Origin: an uncultured Bacilli bacterium
GTDB lineage: Bacteria > Bacillota_I > Bacilli_A > RF39 > UBA660
DNA: 43,541 bases
Assembly (NCBI GenBank): GCA_947628075.1
Contig: CANQYF010000002.1
Coordinates: 1 to 43,541, forward strand
Direction of reading: 5' to 3'
In this document: one piece after another, positions 1-7,559 of the stretch
How the letters are laid out: each line of letters starts with the position of its first letter
Numbering within the stretch: position 1 is the stretch's first letter
Notes under the pieces: generated by a model
Database searches by the model: none
What the model was told of the DNA's origin: nothing
What the model saw: only the letters and a program-made list of their open reading frames with translations
Translations under genes and position numbers: made by a program

Positions 1-1535
1 AATTTAACCCATACATGTCCATATTGTCCACGTCCACCAGATTGTTTAATATATTTACCTTCACAATCAGCAGCTTGAGTTATTGTTTCACGATAAGCAA
101 CTTGAGGACGACCAATATTAGCTTCAACACCAAATTCATCTTTCATACGACGAACAAGTACTTCTAAGTGTAACTCGCCCATACCACTAATAACAGTTTG
201 ACCTGTTTCAGCGTCAGTTTTATATTTAAATGTTGGGTCTTCTTCAGCAAGTTTTTGTAATGCTTGTCCAAGTTTATCTTGATCAGCTTTACTTTTTGGT
301 TCAATTGCTTCATCGATAACAGGCAATGGGAATTCCATACCATTCATGATAACTGGATTTTTTTCATCACAAAGTGTATCAGCAGTTGTAGTATTTTTTA
401 AACCTACTAAAGCAGCAATTTCTCCAGTATATACATCCGTAATTTCTTTACGTTGGTTAGCATGCATTTGTAAAATACGACCAACTCTTTCTTTTACGTT
501 CTTAGTACTATTTAAGATATATGAGCCGCTAGCTAAATGACCAGAATAAACACGGAAGAATGCTAAACGACCTACATATGGGTCAGTCATAATTTTAAAA
601 GCCATAGCAGTAAATGGTTCAGAATCACTTGGATGTCTTTTAACTAAATTTCCATTAAAATCAGTACAATCTATTGCTTCTATATCAGTTGGAGCAGGCA
701 TGTAATCGATAACAGCATCTAATGCAAGTTTAATTCCTGTATTAGATAATGCACTACCACATACTACTGGGAAGAATTCAGCTTTTAAAACGCCTTTTCT
801 GATAGCTCCCTTAATTTCAGCAACAGTTAATTCTTCACCCATTAAATATTTTTCCATTAGGGCGTCGTCAAATTCAACTGCTTTTTCAATTAATTCCGTT
901 CTCTTTGTTTGAACTAGATCTTTTAAATCTTCTGGAATTTCTATTTCTTTATAATTTTCATGTTCATCAGCTCTATCAAATGTATACGCTTTTTGTTCAA
1001 TTAAATCGACAATTCCATGAAATTCATTCTCAGATCCAATTGGCCATTGGATTGGAGCATAATTAACACCTAATCTTTTGTCAATTGTTTCTAAACTAAA
1101 TTCAAAATCAGCTCCAAGCTTATCCATTTTATTAATAAAAAACATTCTTGGTACTTTATATTCTGTTGCTTGACGCCATACAGTTTCTGATTGTGGTTCA
1201 ACACCAGCATTACCATCAAGTAAACATATTGCACCATCAAGTACTCTTAAGCTTCTTTGAACTTCTACAGTAAAATCTACGTGTCCTGGAGTATCAATAA
1301 TATTTAAACGGTAACCTTTCCAATGCGCAGTTGTTGCGGCACTAGTAATTGTTATACCTCTTTCTTTTTCTTGTTCCATCCAGTCCATTTGAGATTCCCC
1401 ATCATGAGTTTCTCCAATTTTATGAGTAATACCAGTATGAAATAAAACTCTTTCGGTAAATGTTGTTTTACCAGCATCAATATGAGCCATTATACCAATA
1501 TTACGAACTTTATCAATAGTAACATCTCTTGCCAT
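1..1535 (-). CDS. fusA: Elongation factor G, 3' end cut by window edge
   Basis: Translational GTPase that drives ribosome translocation and, with RRF, ribosome recycling. The reading frame starts with ATG at 1535 and stays open to the window edge, giving 511 codons of a protein that usually has about 690. Domain IV end and domain V are therefore missing. The GTPase motifs are clear: G1 AHIDAGKTT (residues 17-25), the switch I region ending RGITI, G3 DTPGH (81-85) and G4 NKMDK. The start lies 3 nt after the rpsG stop, so the gene is translationally coupled as third gene of the str operon rpsL-rpsG-fusA. tuf would be expected next, outside the window. The identification is secure; only the C-terminus is unseen. 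Confidence 0.97.
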   Translation of the reverse strand, partial: MARDVTIDKVRNIGIMAHIDAGKTTFTERVLFHTGITHKIGETHDGESQMDWMEQEKERGITITSAATTAHWKGYRLNIIDTPGHVDFTVEVQRSLRVLDGAICLLDGNAGVEPQSETVWRQATEYKVPRMFFINKMDKLGADFEFSLETIDKRLGVNYAPIQWPIGSENEFHGIVDLIEQKAYTFDRADEHENYKEIEIPEDLKDLVQTKRTELIEKAVEFDDALMEKYLMGEELTVAEIKGAIRKGVLKAEFFPVVCGSALSNTGIKLALDAVIDYMPAPTDIEAIDCTDFNGNLVKRHPSDSEPFTAMAFKIMTDPYVGRLAFFRVYSGHLASGSYILNSTKNVKERVGRILQMHANQRKEITDVYTGEIAALVGLKNTTTADTLCDEKNPVIMNGMEFPLPVIDEAIEPKSKADQDKLGQALQKLAEEDPTFKYKTDAETGQTVISGMGELHLEVLVRRMKDEFGVEANIGRPQVAYRETITQAADCEGKYIKQSGGRGQYGHVWVK

Positions 1536-1538
1536 AAT

Positions 1539-2006
1539 CTACCATCTATAATGAGCAAATGCTTTATTTGCTTCGGCCATTTTATGAGTATCTTCACGTT
1601 TTTTAACCGCTCCGCCTACACCATTACTAGCATCAATTATTTCATTTGCTAAATTTATAGCCATACCCTTTCCATTTCTTAATTTTGCATAATTAACTAA
1701 CCAACGTAACGCTAAAGTTTGTGCTCTTTCATCACTTACTTCAGTTGGTACTTGGTAATTTGATCCACCAACACGACGAGATTTAACTTCAAGTGCTGGA
1801 CTTATATTTTTAATTGCTTCATTAAATACATCCATTGCTTTTTTACCAGTTTGCTTTTCAACAGTTTCAAAAGCTTCATATAAAATATTTTGGGCTGTAC
1901 CTTTTTTACCATCTAACATAATTGCATTAACTAATTTTGTAACAACTTTTGAATTATAAATAGGATCTGGTAACACATCTCTTTTTATTGCTCTTCTTTT
2001 ACGCAT
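1539..2006 (-). CDS. rpsG: 30S ribosomal protein S7
   Basis: Primary 16S rRNA-binding protein that nucleates assembly of the 3' domain (head) of the small subunit. Length is 155 aa, the usual bacterial size. It starts MRKRRAIKRDVLPDP and contains the conserved VGGSNYQVPTEV segment (residues about 80-91) and the ending MAEANKAFAHYRW. It sits between rpsL (23 nt gap) and fusA (3 nt gap) in the str operon. In other bacteria S7 is the autogenous repressor of this operon; no S7 target is obvious here. Confidence 0.98.
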   Translation of the reverse strand: MRKRRAIKRDVLPDPIYNSKVVTKLVNAIMLDGKKGTAQNILYEAFETVEKQTGKKAMDVFNEAIKNISPALEVKSRRVGGSNYQVPTEVSDERAQTLALRWLVNYAKLRNGKGMAINLANEIIDASNGVGGAVKKREDTHKMAEANKAFAHYRW

Positions 2007-2029
2007 AATTATCCTCCTTCTTTAAAATT

Positions 2030-2440
2030 TTATTTTCCTTTTTTAGTTCCGTATCTACTACGAGCTTGTTTACGATTTTCAACACCATGTGTATCTAGTG
2101 TTCCACGTACAATATGATAACGTACACCAATTAAATCTTTAACACGTCCACCACGAACAAGTACTACACTGTGTTCTTGTAAATTGTGTCCTTCGCCTGG
2201 AATGTATGCATCGATTTCTTTTCCGTTAGAAAGTCTAACACGTGCATATTTACGTAATGCTGAGTTAGGTTTCTTTGGCGTTTTAGTTCCAACTCTAGTA
2301 CATACTCCTCTTTTTTGTGGACTTTTAACATCAGTTTGTTTTCTTTCTAATGTATTAAATCCTACATTAAGTACAGGACTTTTACTCTTTTTTGTCTTTT
2401 TTTGACGATTTTTCTTTACCAATTGATTTATTGTTGGCAT
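2030..2440 (-). CDS. rpsL: 30S ribosomal protein S12
   Basis: Decoding-centre protein of the small subunit. Length 136 aa, as expected. It contains the conserved loops TPKKPNSALRKYARVRL and VLVRGGRVKDLIGVRYHIVRG. The residue equivalent to E. coli Lys43 is in TPKKPNS, the streptomycin-sensitive form. First gene of the str operon, preceded by its own consensus promoter and a hairpin-containing leader. The start ATG at 2440 has a purine-rich SD (AGAAGGGAG) upstream. Confidence 0.98.
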   Translation of the reverse strand: MPTINQLVKKNRQKKTKKSKSPVLNVGFNTLERKQTDVKSPQKRGVCTRVGTKTPKKPNSALRKYARVRLSNGKEIDAYIPGEGHNLQEHSVVLVRGGRVKDLIGVRYHIVRGTLDTHGVENRKQARSRYGTKKGK

Positions 2441-2491
2441 TATTTTCTCCCTTCTATTAACACGAATCCAAGTGTGTCAAAATTGTTTTTA

Positions 2492-2521
2492 AATTAAGTT
2501 CTACCACAGTAGAACCTAATT
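2492..2521 (-). promoter_or_regulatory. Hairpin in the str-operon leader
   Basis: The 5' leader of rpsL holds an inverted repeat: a 7-bp stem (GTTCTAC/GTAGAAC) with a 4-nt loop, extended below one mismatch by 5 more A-T pairs. No run of U follows it on the minus strand, so it is not a standard intrinsic terminator. It lies between the promoter and the rpsL SD. It could be a protein-binding leader structure or simply an mRNA-stabilising stem; function is inference. Confidence 0.45.
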
Positions 2522-2534
2522 AAAATGCGATATT

Positions 2535-2563
2535 AATATATCATTTCATTATATGTTTGTCAA
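2535..2563 (-). promoter_or_regulatory. sigma-A promoter of the str operon
   Basis: On the minus strand: -35 TTGACA (2558-2563), 17-bp spacer, -10 TATATT (2535-2540), upstream of rpsL. A near-consensus vegetative promoter, which explains why rpsL-rpsG-fusA does not depend on readthrough from the genes upstream. Confidence 0.75.
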
Positions 2564-2580
2564 CATTTTTTAATACATTT

Positions 2581-2961
2581 TTAATAGTTTCTGGTTTGAT
2601 AATCTTGGCAAGATATAAATCCAGCATAATTATTTATACCATCAACTTTGGTTACTAAAACATAACCACTGCAATTTTTACCATTTTTATCATTTAAACT
2701 ATCAATGTACTCTTTTTCTTTTAAAGTGTCATAACTTAATTTTAATTGACCATTAACCTCAACGTTATTATCTTTTATATAATCATGTGCAGCTGTTTCT
2801 AATTTTATTTCCAAATCAACATATTGCCTGTTACTAACAGCATTATCAAATGAACCATATAACTTTACTATAAAATAAACTGATACAAGTAGTGCTAAAA
2901 GTAACCCTAAACTTAACACAATCATTTCCGTTGTGCTCCAACCATTTTTATTTAACTTCAT
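2581..2961 (-). CDS. Prepilin-like small secreted/membrane protein
   Basis: A 126-aa protein. Residues 7-11 read G-W-S-T-T followed by E12, i.e. a Gly, then Glu at position +5 of the would-be mature protein, then a hydrophobic stretch of about 21 residues (IVLSLGLLLALLVSVYFIV). That is the layout of type IV pilin/pseudopilin leaders. The C-terminal half has two cysteines (in NCSGYV and ISCQDY) that could form an extracellular disulfide. It lies 17 nt after the 89-aa membrane gene, with SD AGGTGAT, so the two form one unit. No other pilus genes are in the window. Alternatively it is an ordinary N-terminally anchored protein; the pilin call is inference from the leader. Confidence 0.6.
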   Translation of the reverse strand: MKLNKNGWSTTEMIVLSLGLLLALLVSVYFIVKLYGSFDNAVSNRQYVDLEIKLETAAHDYIKDNNVEVNGQLKLSYDTLKEKEYIDSLNDKNGKNCSGYVLVTKVDGINNYAGFISCQDYQTRNY

Positions 2962-2978
2962 TTATAAAATCACCTAAC

Positions 2979-3248
2979 TTATTCTTTGATGCTTTCCTTC
3001 ACAGGAATAAATATATGGCCAAAAGCTTTACCATATATACTTGTTCTTTCATAACTAATTGCTTTATATCCTAGTCCATAATAAACATAAACATGCCCAT
3101 CTGGATATGTTAAAGTTTCTTCCTTTAATACTACTAACATAGGCTCATCAGCTTGATATCTAAAATATTCTACTAAAATTAAGCCAATCCATGCTACTAC
3201 TATTCCCACAATTAATACTTTTAATATTATTCCTATTGTTCTTCGCAT
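2979..3248 (-). CDS. Small membrane protein of unknown function
   Basis: An 89-aa protein with one N-terminal membrane segment (residues about 5-28, IGIILKVLIVGIVVAWIGLILV) followed by a soluble tail of about 60 residues containing YPDGHVYVYYGLGYKAI. I do not recognise the family. It has a clear SD (AAGGTGAT) and its own promoter, just after the rplL terminator. With the prepilin-like gene it occupies the place where rpoB-rpoC would normally be. Function unknown. Confidence 0.7.
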   Translation of the reverse strand: MRRTIGIILKVLIVGIVVAWIGLILVEYFRYQADEPMLVVLKEETLTYPDGHVYVYYGLGYKAISYERTSIYGKAFGHIFIPVKESIKE

Positions 3249-3263
3249 AGTATCACCTTCTTA

Positions 3264-3292
3264 ATTATAAAATAACTGCTTAAAAAATGCAA
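3264..3292 (-). promoter_or_regulatory. Promoter of the two-gene membrane-protein unit
   Basis: Minus strand -35 TTGCAT (3287-3292), 17-bp spacer, -10 TATAAT (3264-3269). It lies between the rplL terminator and the 89-aa gene, so this pair is transcribed independently of rplJL. Confidence 0.7.
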
Positions 3293-3305
3293 TCAACTTT
3301 CAAAT

Positions 3306-3340
3306 AAAAAAGATTGCTAACAATTGCTAACAATCTTTTT
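3306..3340 (-). terminator. Intrinsic terminator after rplL
   Basis: A 10-bp stem (AAAAAGATTG paired with CAATCTTTTT, 3307-3316/3331-3340) followed on the minus strand by a T run. It starts 2 nt after the rplL stop codon and ends the ribosomal-protein transcript. Confidence 0.8.
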
Positions 3341-3342
3341 CA

Positions 3343-3711
3343 CTATGCTAATTCAACTTCAGCACCGGCTTCAGTTAATTGATCAGCAATACTTTTAGCT
3401 TCATCAGCAGGAATATTTTCTTTAATATTTCCGCCGTTGTCAGCTAAACCTTTAGCTTCAACTAATCCTAAACCTGTAATTTCTTTAATGATTTTTATAA
3501 CTGCAATTTTGTTACCACCAGCTGATTTTAAAACAACAGTTTTTGTAGATGATCCTGCATCTTCTGCACCTTGAGCTGGAGCAGCTGCTACTGCTACTGC
3601 AGATGGGTCAACACCAAATTCTTCTTTCATTGCATCAACTAATTCTTTTACTTCAAGAATAGTCATTTCTTTTAATGCACTTATAAATTCATCTCTAGTT
3701 AATTTTGCCAT
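3343..3711 (-). CDS. rplL: 50S ribosomal protein L7/L12
   Basis: Stalk protein of the large subunit that recruits and stimulates translational GTPases. Length 122 aa, normal. It has the N-terminal dimerisation domain (residues 1-32), an Ala-rich hinge (AVAVAAAPAQGAEDAGSS, about 37-54) and the conserved C-terminal domain with KIAVIKIIKEITGLGLVEAKGL. It starts 4 nt after rplJ, matching the usual coupled rplJ-rplL pair and its higher stoichiometry. Confidence 0.98.
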   Translation of the reverse strand: MAKLTRDEFISALKEMTILEVKELVDAMKEEFGVDPSAVAVAAAPAQGAEDAGSSTKTVVLKSAGGNKIAVIKIIKEITGLGLVEAKGLADNGGNIKENIPADEAKSIADQLTEAGAEVELA

Positions 3712-3715
3712 TTTT

Positions 3716-4213
3716 CTATTCCTTTCCTTCTAACTTTTCGGCATAAAGATTTAAACTTATTGATAAATCTTTAACATATTGAATCATGCCACCAGCGAGC
3801 ATAGTAAGTAAGCCTTCTCTTGATGGAATACTTGCATATTCTTTGATTACATCAAGGCTTGCTACATCGCCACTGATAATTCCAATACGAATATTTAACT
3901 TGTCATGCTCTTTGGCATAATCAGCAATAACCTTAATTGGTTCCAACAAAGTTTTTCCAAATAATATAGCATTTGGTCCTTCTAGGAAATCATCCATATT
4001 AATATTTAATTCATCTAACGCTCTTTTTAAAAGAGTATTTTTATAAATCTTAATAGAAGATGAAATTTCATTAAGCTTATTTCTTAAATCAGTCATTTCT
4101 GCAACAGTTAAACCTTGATATTGAAATAAAATAACAGATTCGCTATTTTTAATATTATCAATAATTTCACTAACGATAACTTTCTTTTCATTAAGAATTT
4201 TTTCGCTTGCCAT
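3716..4213 (-). CDS. rplJ: 50S ribosomal protein L10
   Basis: Base of the L7/L12 stalk; binds 23S rRNA and carries the L12 dimers on its C-terminal helix. Length 165 aa, usual. Features seen: N-terminal EKILNEKKVIVSEIIDNIKNSESVILFQYQGLTVAEMTDLRNKL and the C-terminal L12-binding helix (residues about 132-165). A strong SD (AAGGAGG) precedes ATG 4213. The gene is headed by its own promoter and by a structured leader of the L10 type, so rplJL is probably autoregulated. Confidence 0.97.
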   Translation of the reverse strand: MASEKILNEKKVIVSEIIDNIKNSESVILFQYQGLTVAEMTDLRNKLNEISSSIKIYKNTLLKRALDELNINMDDFLEGPNAILFGKTLLEPIKVIADYAKEHDKLNIRIGIISGDVASLDVIKEYASIPSREGLLTMLAGGMIQYVKDLSISLNLYAEKLEGKE

Positions 4214-4344
4214 TTTTCCTCCTTATATATTTAAGAAAAGCTTCCGACTACAGGAAGCTTAAAAACAATCTTGTTTAAAGTTTCCCTCGGTAGGATTATT
4301 AAAAGTATTATACTTCCCTACTGTCTTCGGTCTTTCTTTTCTTA
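4214..4344 (-). promoter_or_regulatory. Ribosomal L10 leader (autoregulatory mRNA element)
   Basis: The 130-nt leader of rplJ, read on the minus strand, has GACAGTAGGG pairing with a later CCTACCGAGG, the arrangement of the Firmicutes L10 leader, where L10(L12)4 binds its own mRNA. It ends in a stable hairpin (AAGCTTCC/GGAAGCTT, 4238-4245 and 4253-4260, 7-nt loop) followed by TTCTT, just upstream of the rplJ SD. The hairpin looks like an attenuator or SD-proximal switch. The family call rests on motif memory and position. Confidence 0.75.
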
Positions 4345-4350
4345 TAACGT

Positions 4351-4379
4351 ATTATATACTACAACTTACCAAATATCAA
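4351..4379 (-). promoter_or_regulatory. sigma-A promoter of rplJL
   Basis: Minus strand -35 TTGATA (4374-4379), 17-bp spacer, -10 TATAAT (4351-4356). It sits directly after the rplA stop codon and sets the start of the L10 leader near 4344. Confidence 0.75.
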
Positions 4380-4387
4380 GTGATATT

Positions 4388-5086
4388 TTATAACTCAAAT
4401 GAGTTTTTATCTATTTTGATACCAGGTCCCATAGTTGTAGAAATAGTAATTTTATCTATAAATGTACCTTTAACCGCATTTGGTTTAGCTTTATTTATAG
4501 TTTTAACAACATAATCTAAATTTTCTAATAATTTTTTAGCATCAAATGATGCTTTACCTATTATAGTATGAACATTACCAAATGAATCAGTTTTATATGT
4601 TACCATACCACTTTTAAGGTCTTTAATTACATCAGCAACTTTTAAAGTAACTGTACCAGTTTTAGGGTTAGGCATTAATCCTTTTGGCCCTAAAATATTA
4701 CCAATTTTACCAACTTCTGGCATCATGTCTGGTGTAGAAACTACTACATCAAAATCAAACCAATTTTCATTTTTAATTTTGTCAAGCATATCTTTATCAC
4801 CAACATAATCTGCTCCGGCATTTTTGGCTTCTTCAGCTAAAGCACCTTTAGCAATAACTAATACTTTCTTACTTTTTCCTGTTCCATTAGGCATAACTAA
4901 TGATCCACGAAGTTGTTGATCAGATTTTTTAGCATCTATGTTTAATTTAATGGCAACTTCTACTGTACTATCAAATTTAGTTATAGCAGTATCTTTTACC
5001 ATTTTTGTTGCTTCTTCTTTAGTATATAGTTTATTACTATCTATTTTATTAGAAGCTTCCACATATTTCTTACTACGCTTTTTCAT
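4388..5086 (-). CDS. rplA: 50S ribosomal protein L1
   Basis: Mobile L1-stalk protein of the large subunit and, in other bacteria, translational repressor of the rplK-rplA mRNA. Length 232 aa, as usual. Conserved motifs are GNILGPKGLMPNPKTGTV (about 131-148) and ITISTTMGPGIKID near the C-terminus. It lies 53 nt after rplK in one transcript with a good SD. Confidence 0.98.
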   Translation of the reverse strand: MKKRSKKYVEASNKIDSNKLYTKEEATKMVKDTAITKFDSTVEVAIKLNIDAKKSDQQLRGSLVMPNGTGKSKKVLVIAKGALAEEAKNAGADYVGDKDMLDKIKNENWFDFDVVVSTPDMMPEVGKIGNILGPKGLMPNPKTGTVTLKVADVIKDLKSGMVTYKTDSFGNVHTIIGKASFDAKKLLENLDYVVKTINKAKPNAVKGTFIDKITISTTMGPGIKIDKNSFEL

Positions 5087-5139
5087 AACTCTCCTCCTAA
5101 CTGTGGTTTATTAGCGGACTTTTTTTATTTAATTATATA

Positions 5140-5745
5140 TTATTTTTCTTCTTCAGCTTTTTCTTCAGCTTCTTTATCTTCATCACCAATAACTGGAACA
5201 TCTACTGGAGTATCAGCTTTAACTTCTTCTTCCATTGCTTCAAGTTCAGCTTCTCTTTTTAGCATTTCTTTTTCTTCCTCTTCAGCTTCTTTTGCTTGTT
5301 CAGCAAGTTCAGCATCGTTACGTCCCTTAATAGCAATACCCATATTACGGGCTGTTCCTTCGATGATGTTCATAGCTTCTTCAACTGTATAAGCATTTAA
5401 ATCTGGTAACTTTGTTTCAGCTATGCTTTTTAAATCAGCTTCAGTTATAGTTGCAACAATTTGATTTGCACCCTTAGCACTACCTTTTTGAATTTTAGCT
5501 ACCTTTTTTAGTAAAAATCCAGCAGGTGGAGTTTTTAAAACAAAATCAAATGTTCTGTCTTCATAAATTGAAATTTCACAAGGAACTATATCTCCCATTT
5601 TATCTTTTGTCGCATCATTAAATTTTGTACAAAATTCTTGTAAGTTAATTCCTGCAGGCCCTAAAACAGTACCAACTGGTGGAGCAGGTGTTGCTTTACC
5701 AGCTTGAATTTCAAGTTTAATTCTTTTTACGACTTCTTTTGCCAC
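5140..5745 (-). CDS. rplK: 50S ribosomal protein L11 with acidic C-terminal extension
   Basis: L11 forms the GTPase-associated centre on 23S rRNA and is the ribosomal partner of RelA/Rel. I place the start at GTG 5745, preceded by AGGAGG at the right distance; an in-frame ATG at 5817 lacks an SD and falls in the structured leader. Residues 1-141 match the whole usual L11 (PAPPVGTVLGPAGINL; ending GTARNMGIAIKG). A tail of about 60 residues follows, rich in Glu, Lys and Ala, predicted as charged helix and then disordered. The tail is continuous coding sequence with no frameshift needed. Confidence 0.95.
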   Translation of the reverse strand: MAKEVVKRIKLEIQAGKATPAPPVGTVLGPAGINLQEFCTKFNDATKDKMGDIVPCEISIYEDRTFDFVLKTPPAGFLLKKVAKIQKGSAKGANQIVATITEADLKSIAETKLPDLNAYTVEEAMNIIEGTARNMGIAIKGRNDAELAEQAKEAEEEEKEMLKREAELEAMEEEVKADTPVDVPVIGDEDKEAEEKAEEEK

Positions 5746-5835
5746 GAAAACACCTCCTATAAAATTTTTTCGCGTCAGTGGTCTTGGGCAAATCCGCTCT
5801 TCCCTCCCACTAAACATGGCAATTTTTCAATTGCA
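5746..5835 (-). promoter_or_regulatory. Structured rplK leader, possible L1-binding site
   Basis: On the minus strand an outer stem AGTGG/CCACT (5807-5811 with 5777-5781) encloses GAGGG and CCCAAGA, i.e. a GGG/CCC helix above an asymmetric GA/AAGA internal loop. Such a hairpin between the promoter and the rplK SD is where L1 binds its own mRNA in other bacteria. Position and structure fit; L1 binding itself is inference. Confidence 0.45.
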
Positions 5836-5841
5836 TGTTAA

Positions 5842-5870
5842 ATAATACCATAATTATTCTAATATTGCAA
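5842..5870 (-). promoter_or_regulatory. sigma-A promoter of rplKA
   Basis: Minus strand -35 TTGCAA (5865-5870), 17-bp spacer, -10 TATTAT (5842-5847), about 100 nt upstream of the rplK start and divergent from the plus-strand surface-protein gene at 5985. Confidence 0.65.
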
Positions 5871-5984
5871 TAGTTTTACCATTTTAAAATATATGTATTA
5901 TTTGTCAACTATAAAACATAAATTCCTCGCATTTTTTTACATATTATGTTATTATTAAGATATATTAAGGATAGAGGTTTTATT

Positions 5985-7004
5985 ATGGCTAAAAAATTTT
6001 TCTATAATAGAGTTTATAATACAAAAAGAACAATTATTCATTTAATAATAATTGGCGTTTGTGTTATCGGCATAATTGTTTGTTTTATTTTTACAACTAA
6101 TTTAGATGTTAAAAATCAAAATAAACCTAATGGGGAATTAAATTTAAAATCAGAAGTTACAGTAGAAATAAATGAGGAATTTTCTAACGAAATATTTTTC
6201 TCTAAAATTGAAAATGTTTCCCTAGATGATATTGAAGTTAATTATCCGGAAAATTTTGATATTAGCACTCCCGGCGTATATGAAGTTTCTTTAGTTATAA
6301 GCAAAAAGACCTATATTACTAAACTTAATGTAGTAGATACAATTAAACCTACATTAGATATAAAGGAACTTACTATTAAAGAAGGAGAACATTATTCAGC
6401 TCGAGATTTTGTAACTTCTTGTACAGACAATAGTAATAACGATTGTATAATAGACTATGCCACAGCACAAGACGAGGAAGGAAATATTATAGATTATTCT
6501 TCCTATAAAACACCTGGTACTTATCCTATTAAAATTATTGCTAAAGATAAATCTGATAATGAAATAGTTAAAGAAACAACTTTAATAATTGAAAATAAAA
6601 ATGGTAATACTACTCCAGAAAAGCCAACAATTTGTAAATACGGTAATAATGAATATGATGAAAACAATTATTTAATGGCTGTAGATGTTACCAATGGAGG
6701 TTGCGCTATTAGTCTTGATCTTTATAAAAATAATACGACAAGAGCAAGTATTAATAAATTGATGGAAACAGAAACTGTAAGAATTAAAAAAGACATTGAT
6801 AAATTAAATTTACCAGGTACTAAAGCCTTAAATAGACAACAAAATGCAGTTATTAATAAAAGTGGCAATGGTATTGTTGGTTATGAATTAATAATGACAG
6901 TAGTTATGACTAATAATGGCTCTTCCGAAGTAATTGCAGAATATAAAGTTAATAGCGAAGGCAAAAGAATCTTTATTAATAATAAGTATAATTTAAGTGA
7001 ATAA
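5985..7004 (+). CDS. Membrane-anchored protein with Ig-like (DUF5011-type) repeats
   Basis: A 339-aa protein starting MAKKFF at 5985, chosen because AGAGG lies 7 nt upstream; an upstream in-frame ATG (5946) has no SD. Residues about 16-40 form one membrane segment (IHLIIIGVCVIGIIVCFIFTT), then an extracellular region. This contains two beta-rich repeats, each ending in the hallmark of bacterial Ig-like domains: DISTPGVYEVSLV...VVDTIKPTLDI and SSYKTPGTYPIKIIAKDKSDNEI. The C-terminal third (about 215-339) is not recognised and has two Cys. Probably a cell-surface or cell-wall-associated protein. It is one of only two plus-strand genes on the left arm, against the replication-aligned trend. Function unknown. 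Confidence 0.7.
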   Translation: MAKKFFYNRVYNTKRTIIHLIIIGVCVIGIIVCFIFTTNLDVKNQNKPNGELNLKSEVTVEINEEFSNEIFFSKIENVSLDDIEVNYPENFDISTPGVYEVSLVISKKTYITKLNVVDTIKPTLDIKELTIKEGEHYSARDFVTSCTDNSNNDCIIDYATAQDEEGNIIDYSSYKTPGTYPIKIIAKDKSDNEIVKETTLIIENKNGNTTPEKPTICKYGNNEYDENNYLMAVDVTNGGCAISLDLYKNNTTRASINKLMETETVRIKKDIDKLNLPGTKALNRQQNAVINKSGNGIVGYELIMTVVMTNNGSSEVIAEYKVNSEGKRIFINNKYNLSE

Positions 7005-7011
7005 TAGTTTA

Positions 7012-7040
7012 AAAAAACATATCACAATGATATGTTTTTT
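7012..7040. terminator. Bidirectional intrinsic terminator
   Basis: A 13-bp stem with a 3-nt loop (core CATATCA/TGATATG) flanked by A6 and T6. It lies between the convergent genes ending at 7004 (+) and 7044 (-) and works in both directions. Confidence 0.85.
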
Positions 7041-7043
7041 ATA

Positions 7044-7511
7044 TTATTTAGAATCACGATATTTTTTTATAAAGTTTTTTATTAATACTATTAAAGTACA
7101 AATAAGAACAATCGTATATATAATTAAAAACAATAAATTCCAAAGTTTATAATAAACATTATTAGTTGAAAGCAGTTCTATATAATCATAGCCAACATCT
7201 CTCACTAAATCAAAAGGAACTTTGATAAATACTACTAGGATTACCATATATAAAATGTCTAAAACCATTTTACCTTTGGCATCACTATTTTTAAAAATAG
7301 TCGCAAATTCATTAATACTATCACCAATGTTATTAAATAACCCTGTATTTAATTTACTATAATCTATTCCTCTTTTATCATATATTTCTTTAGCTAATTC
7401 TTTAACATTTAAATTACTTTCAATATTACATGATTCTAATTCTTTTTGGCGTTCTTCTTCTTTTAAATATTTTAATTCTTCTGCTAATTTTTTTAATTTA
7501 TCCTCTTTCAT
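7044..7511 (-). CDS. Two-TM membrane protein of unknown function
   Basis: A 155-aa protein. Residues 1-75 are soluble and highly charged, with a helical N-terminus (KLKKLAEELKYLKEEERQKEL). Two membrane helices follow (about 82-104 and 122-146), and the end is basic (KKYRDSK). The short helical cytosolic module before membrane helices resembles HAAS-like layouts, but I do not recognise the family. It is the last gene of the TetR-led unit, 48 nt after the thioredoxin-like gene, and shares the bidirectional terminator. Confidence 0.6.
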   Translation of the reverse strand: MKEDKLKKLAEELKYLKEEERQKELESCNIESNLNVKELAKEIYDKRGIDYSKLNTGLFNNIGDSINEFATIFKNSDAKGKMVLDILYMVILVVFIKVPFDLVRDVGYDYIELLSTNNVYYKLWNLLFLIIYTIVLICTLIVLIKNFIKKYRDSK

Positions 7512-7559
7512 ATCATCAACCCTACTTTCATAATATCAAAAAAATAATTATATTTCAAA

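Noticed and set aside
5746..5817. Longer L11 beginning at ATG 5817
   Set aside because: No SD there; the stretch is a structured leader, and GTG 5745 has AGGAGG and begins exactly at the family N-terminus.
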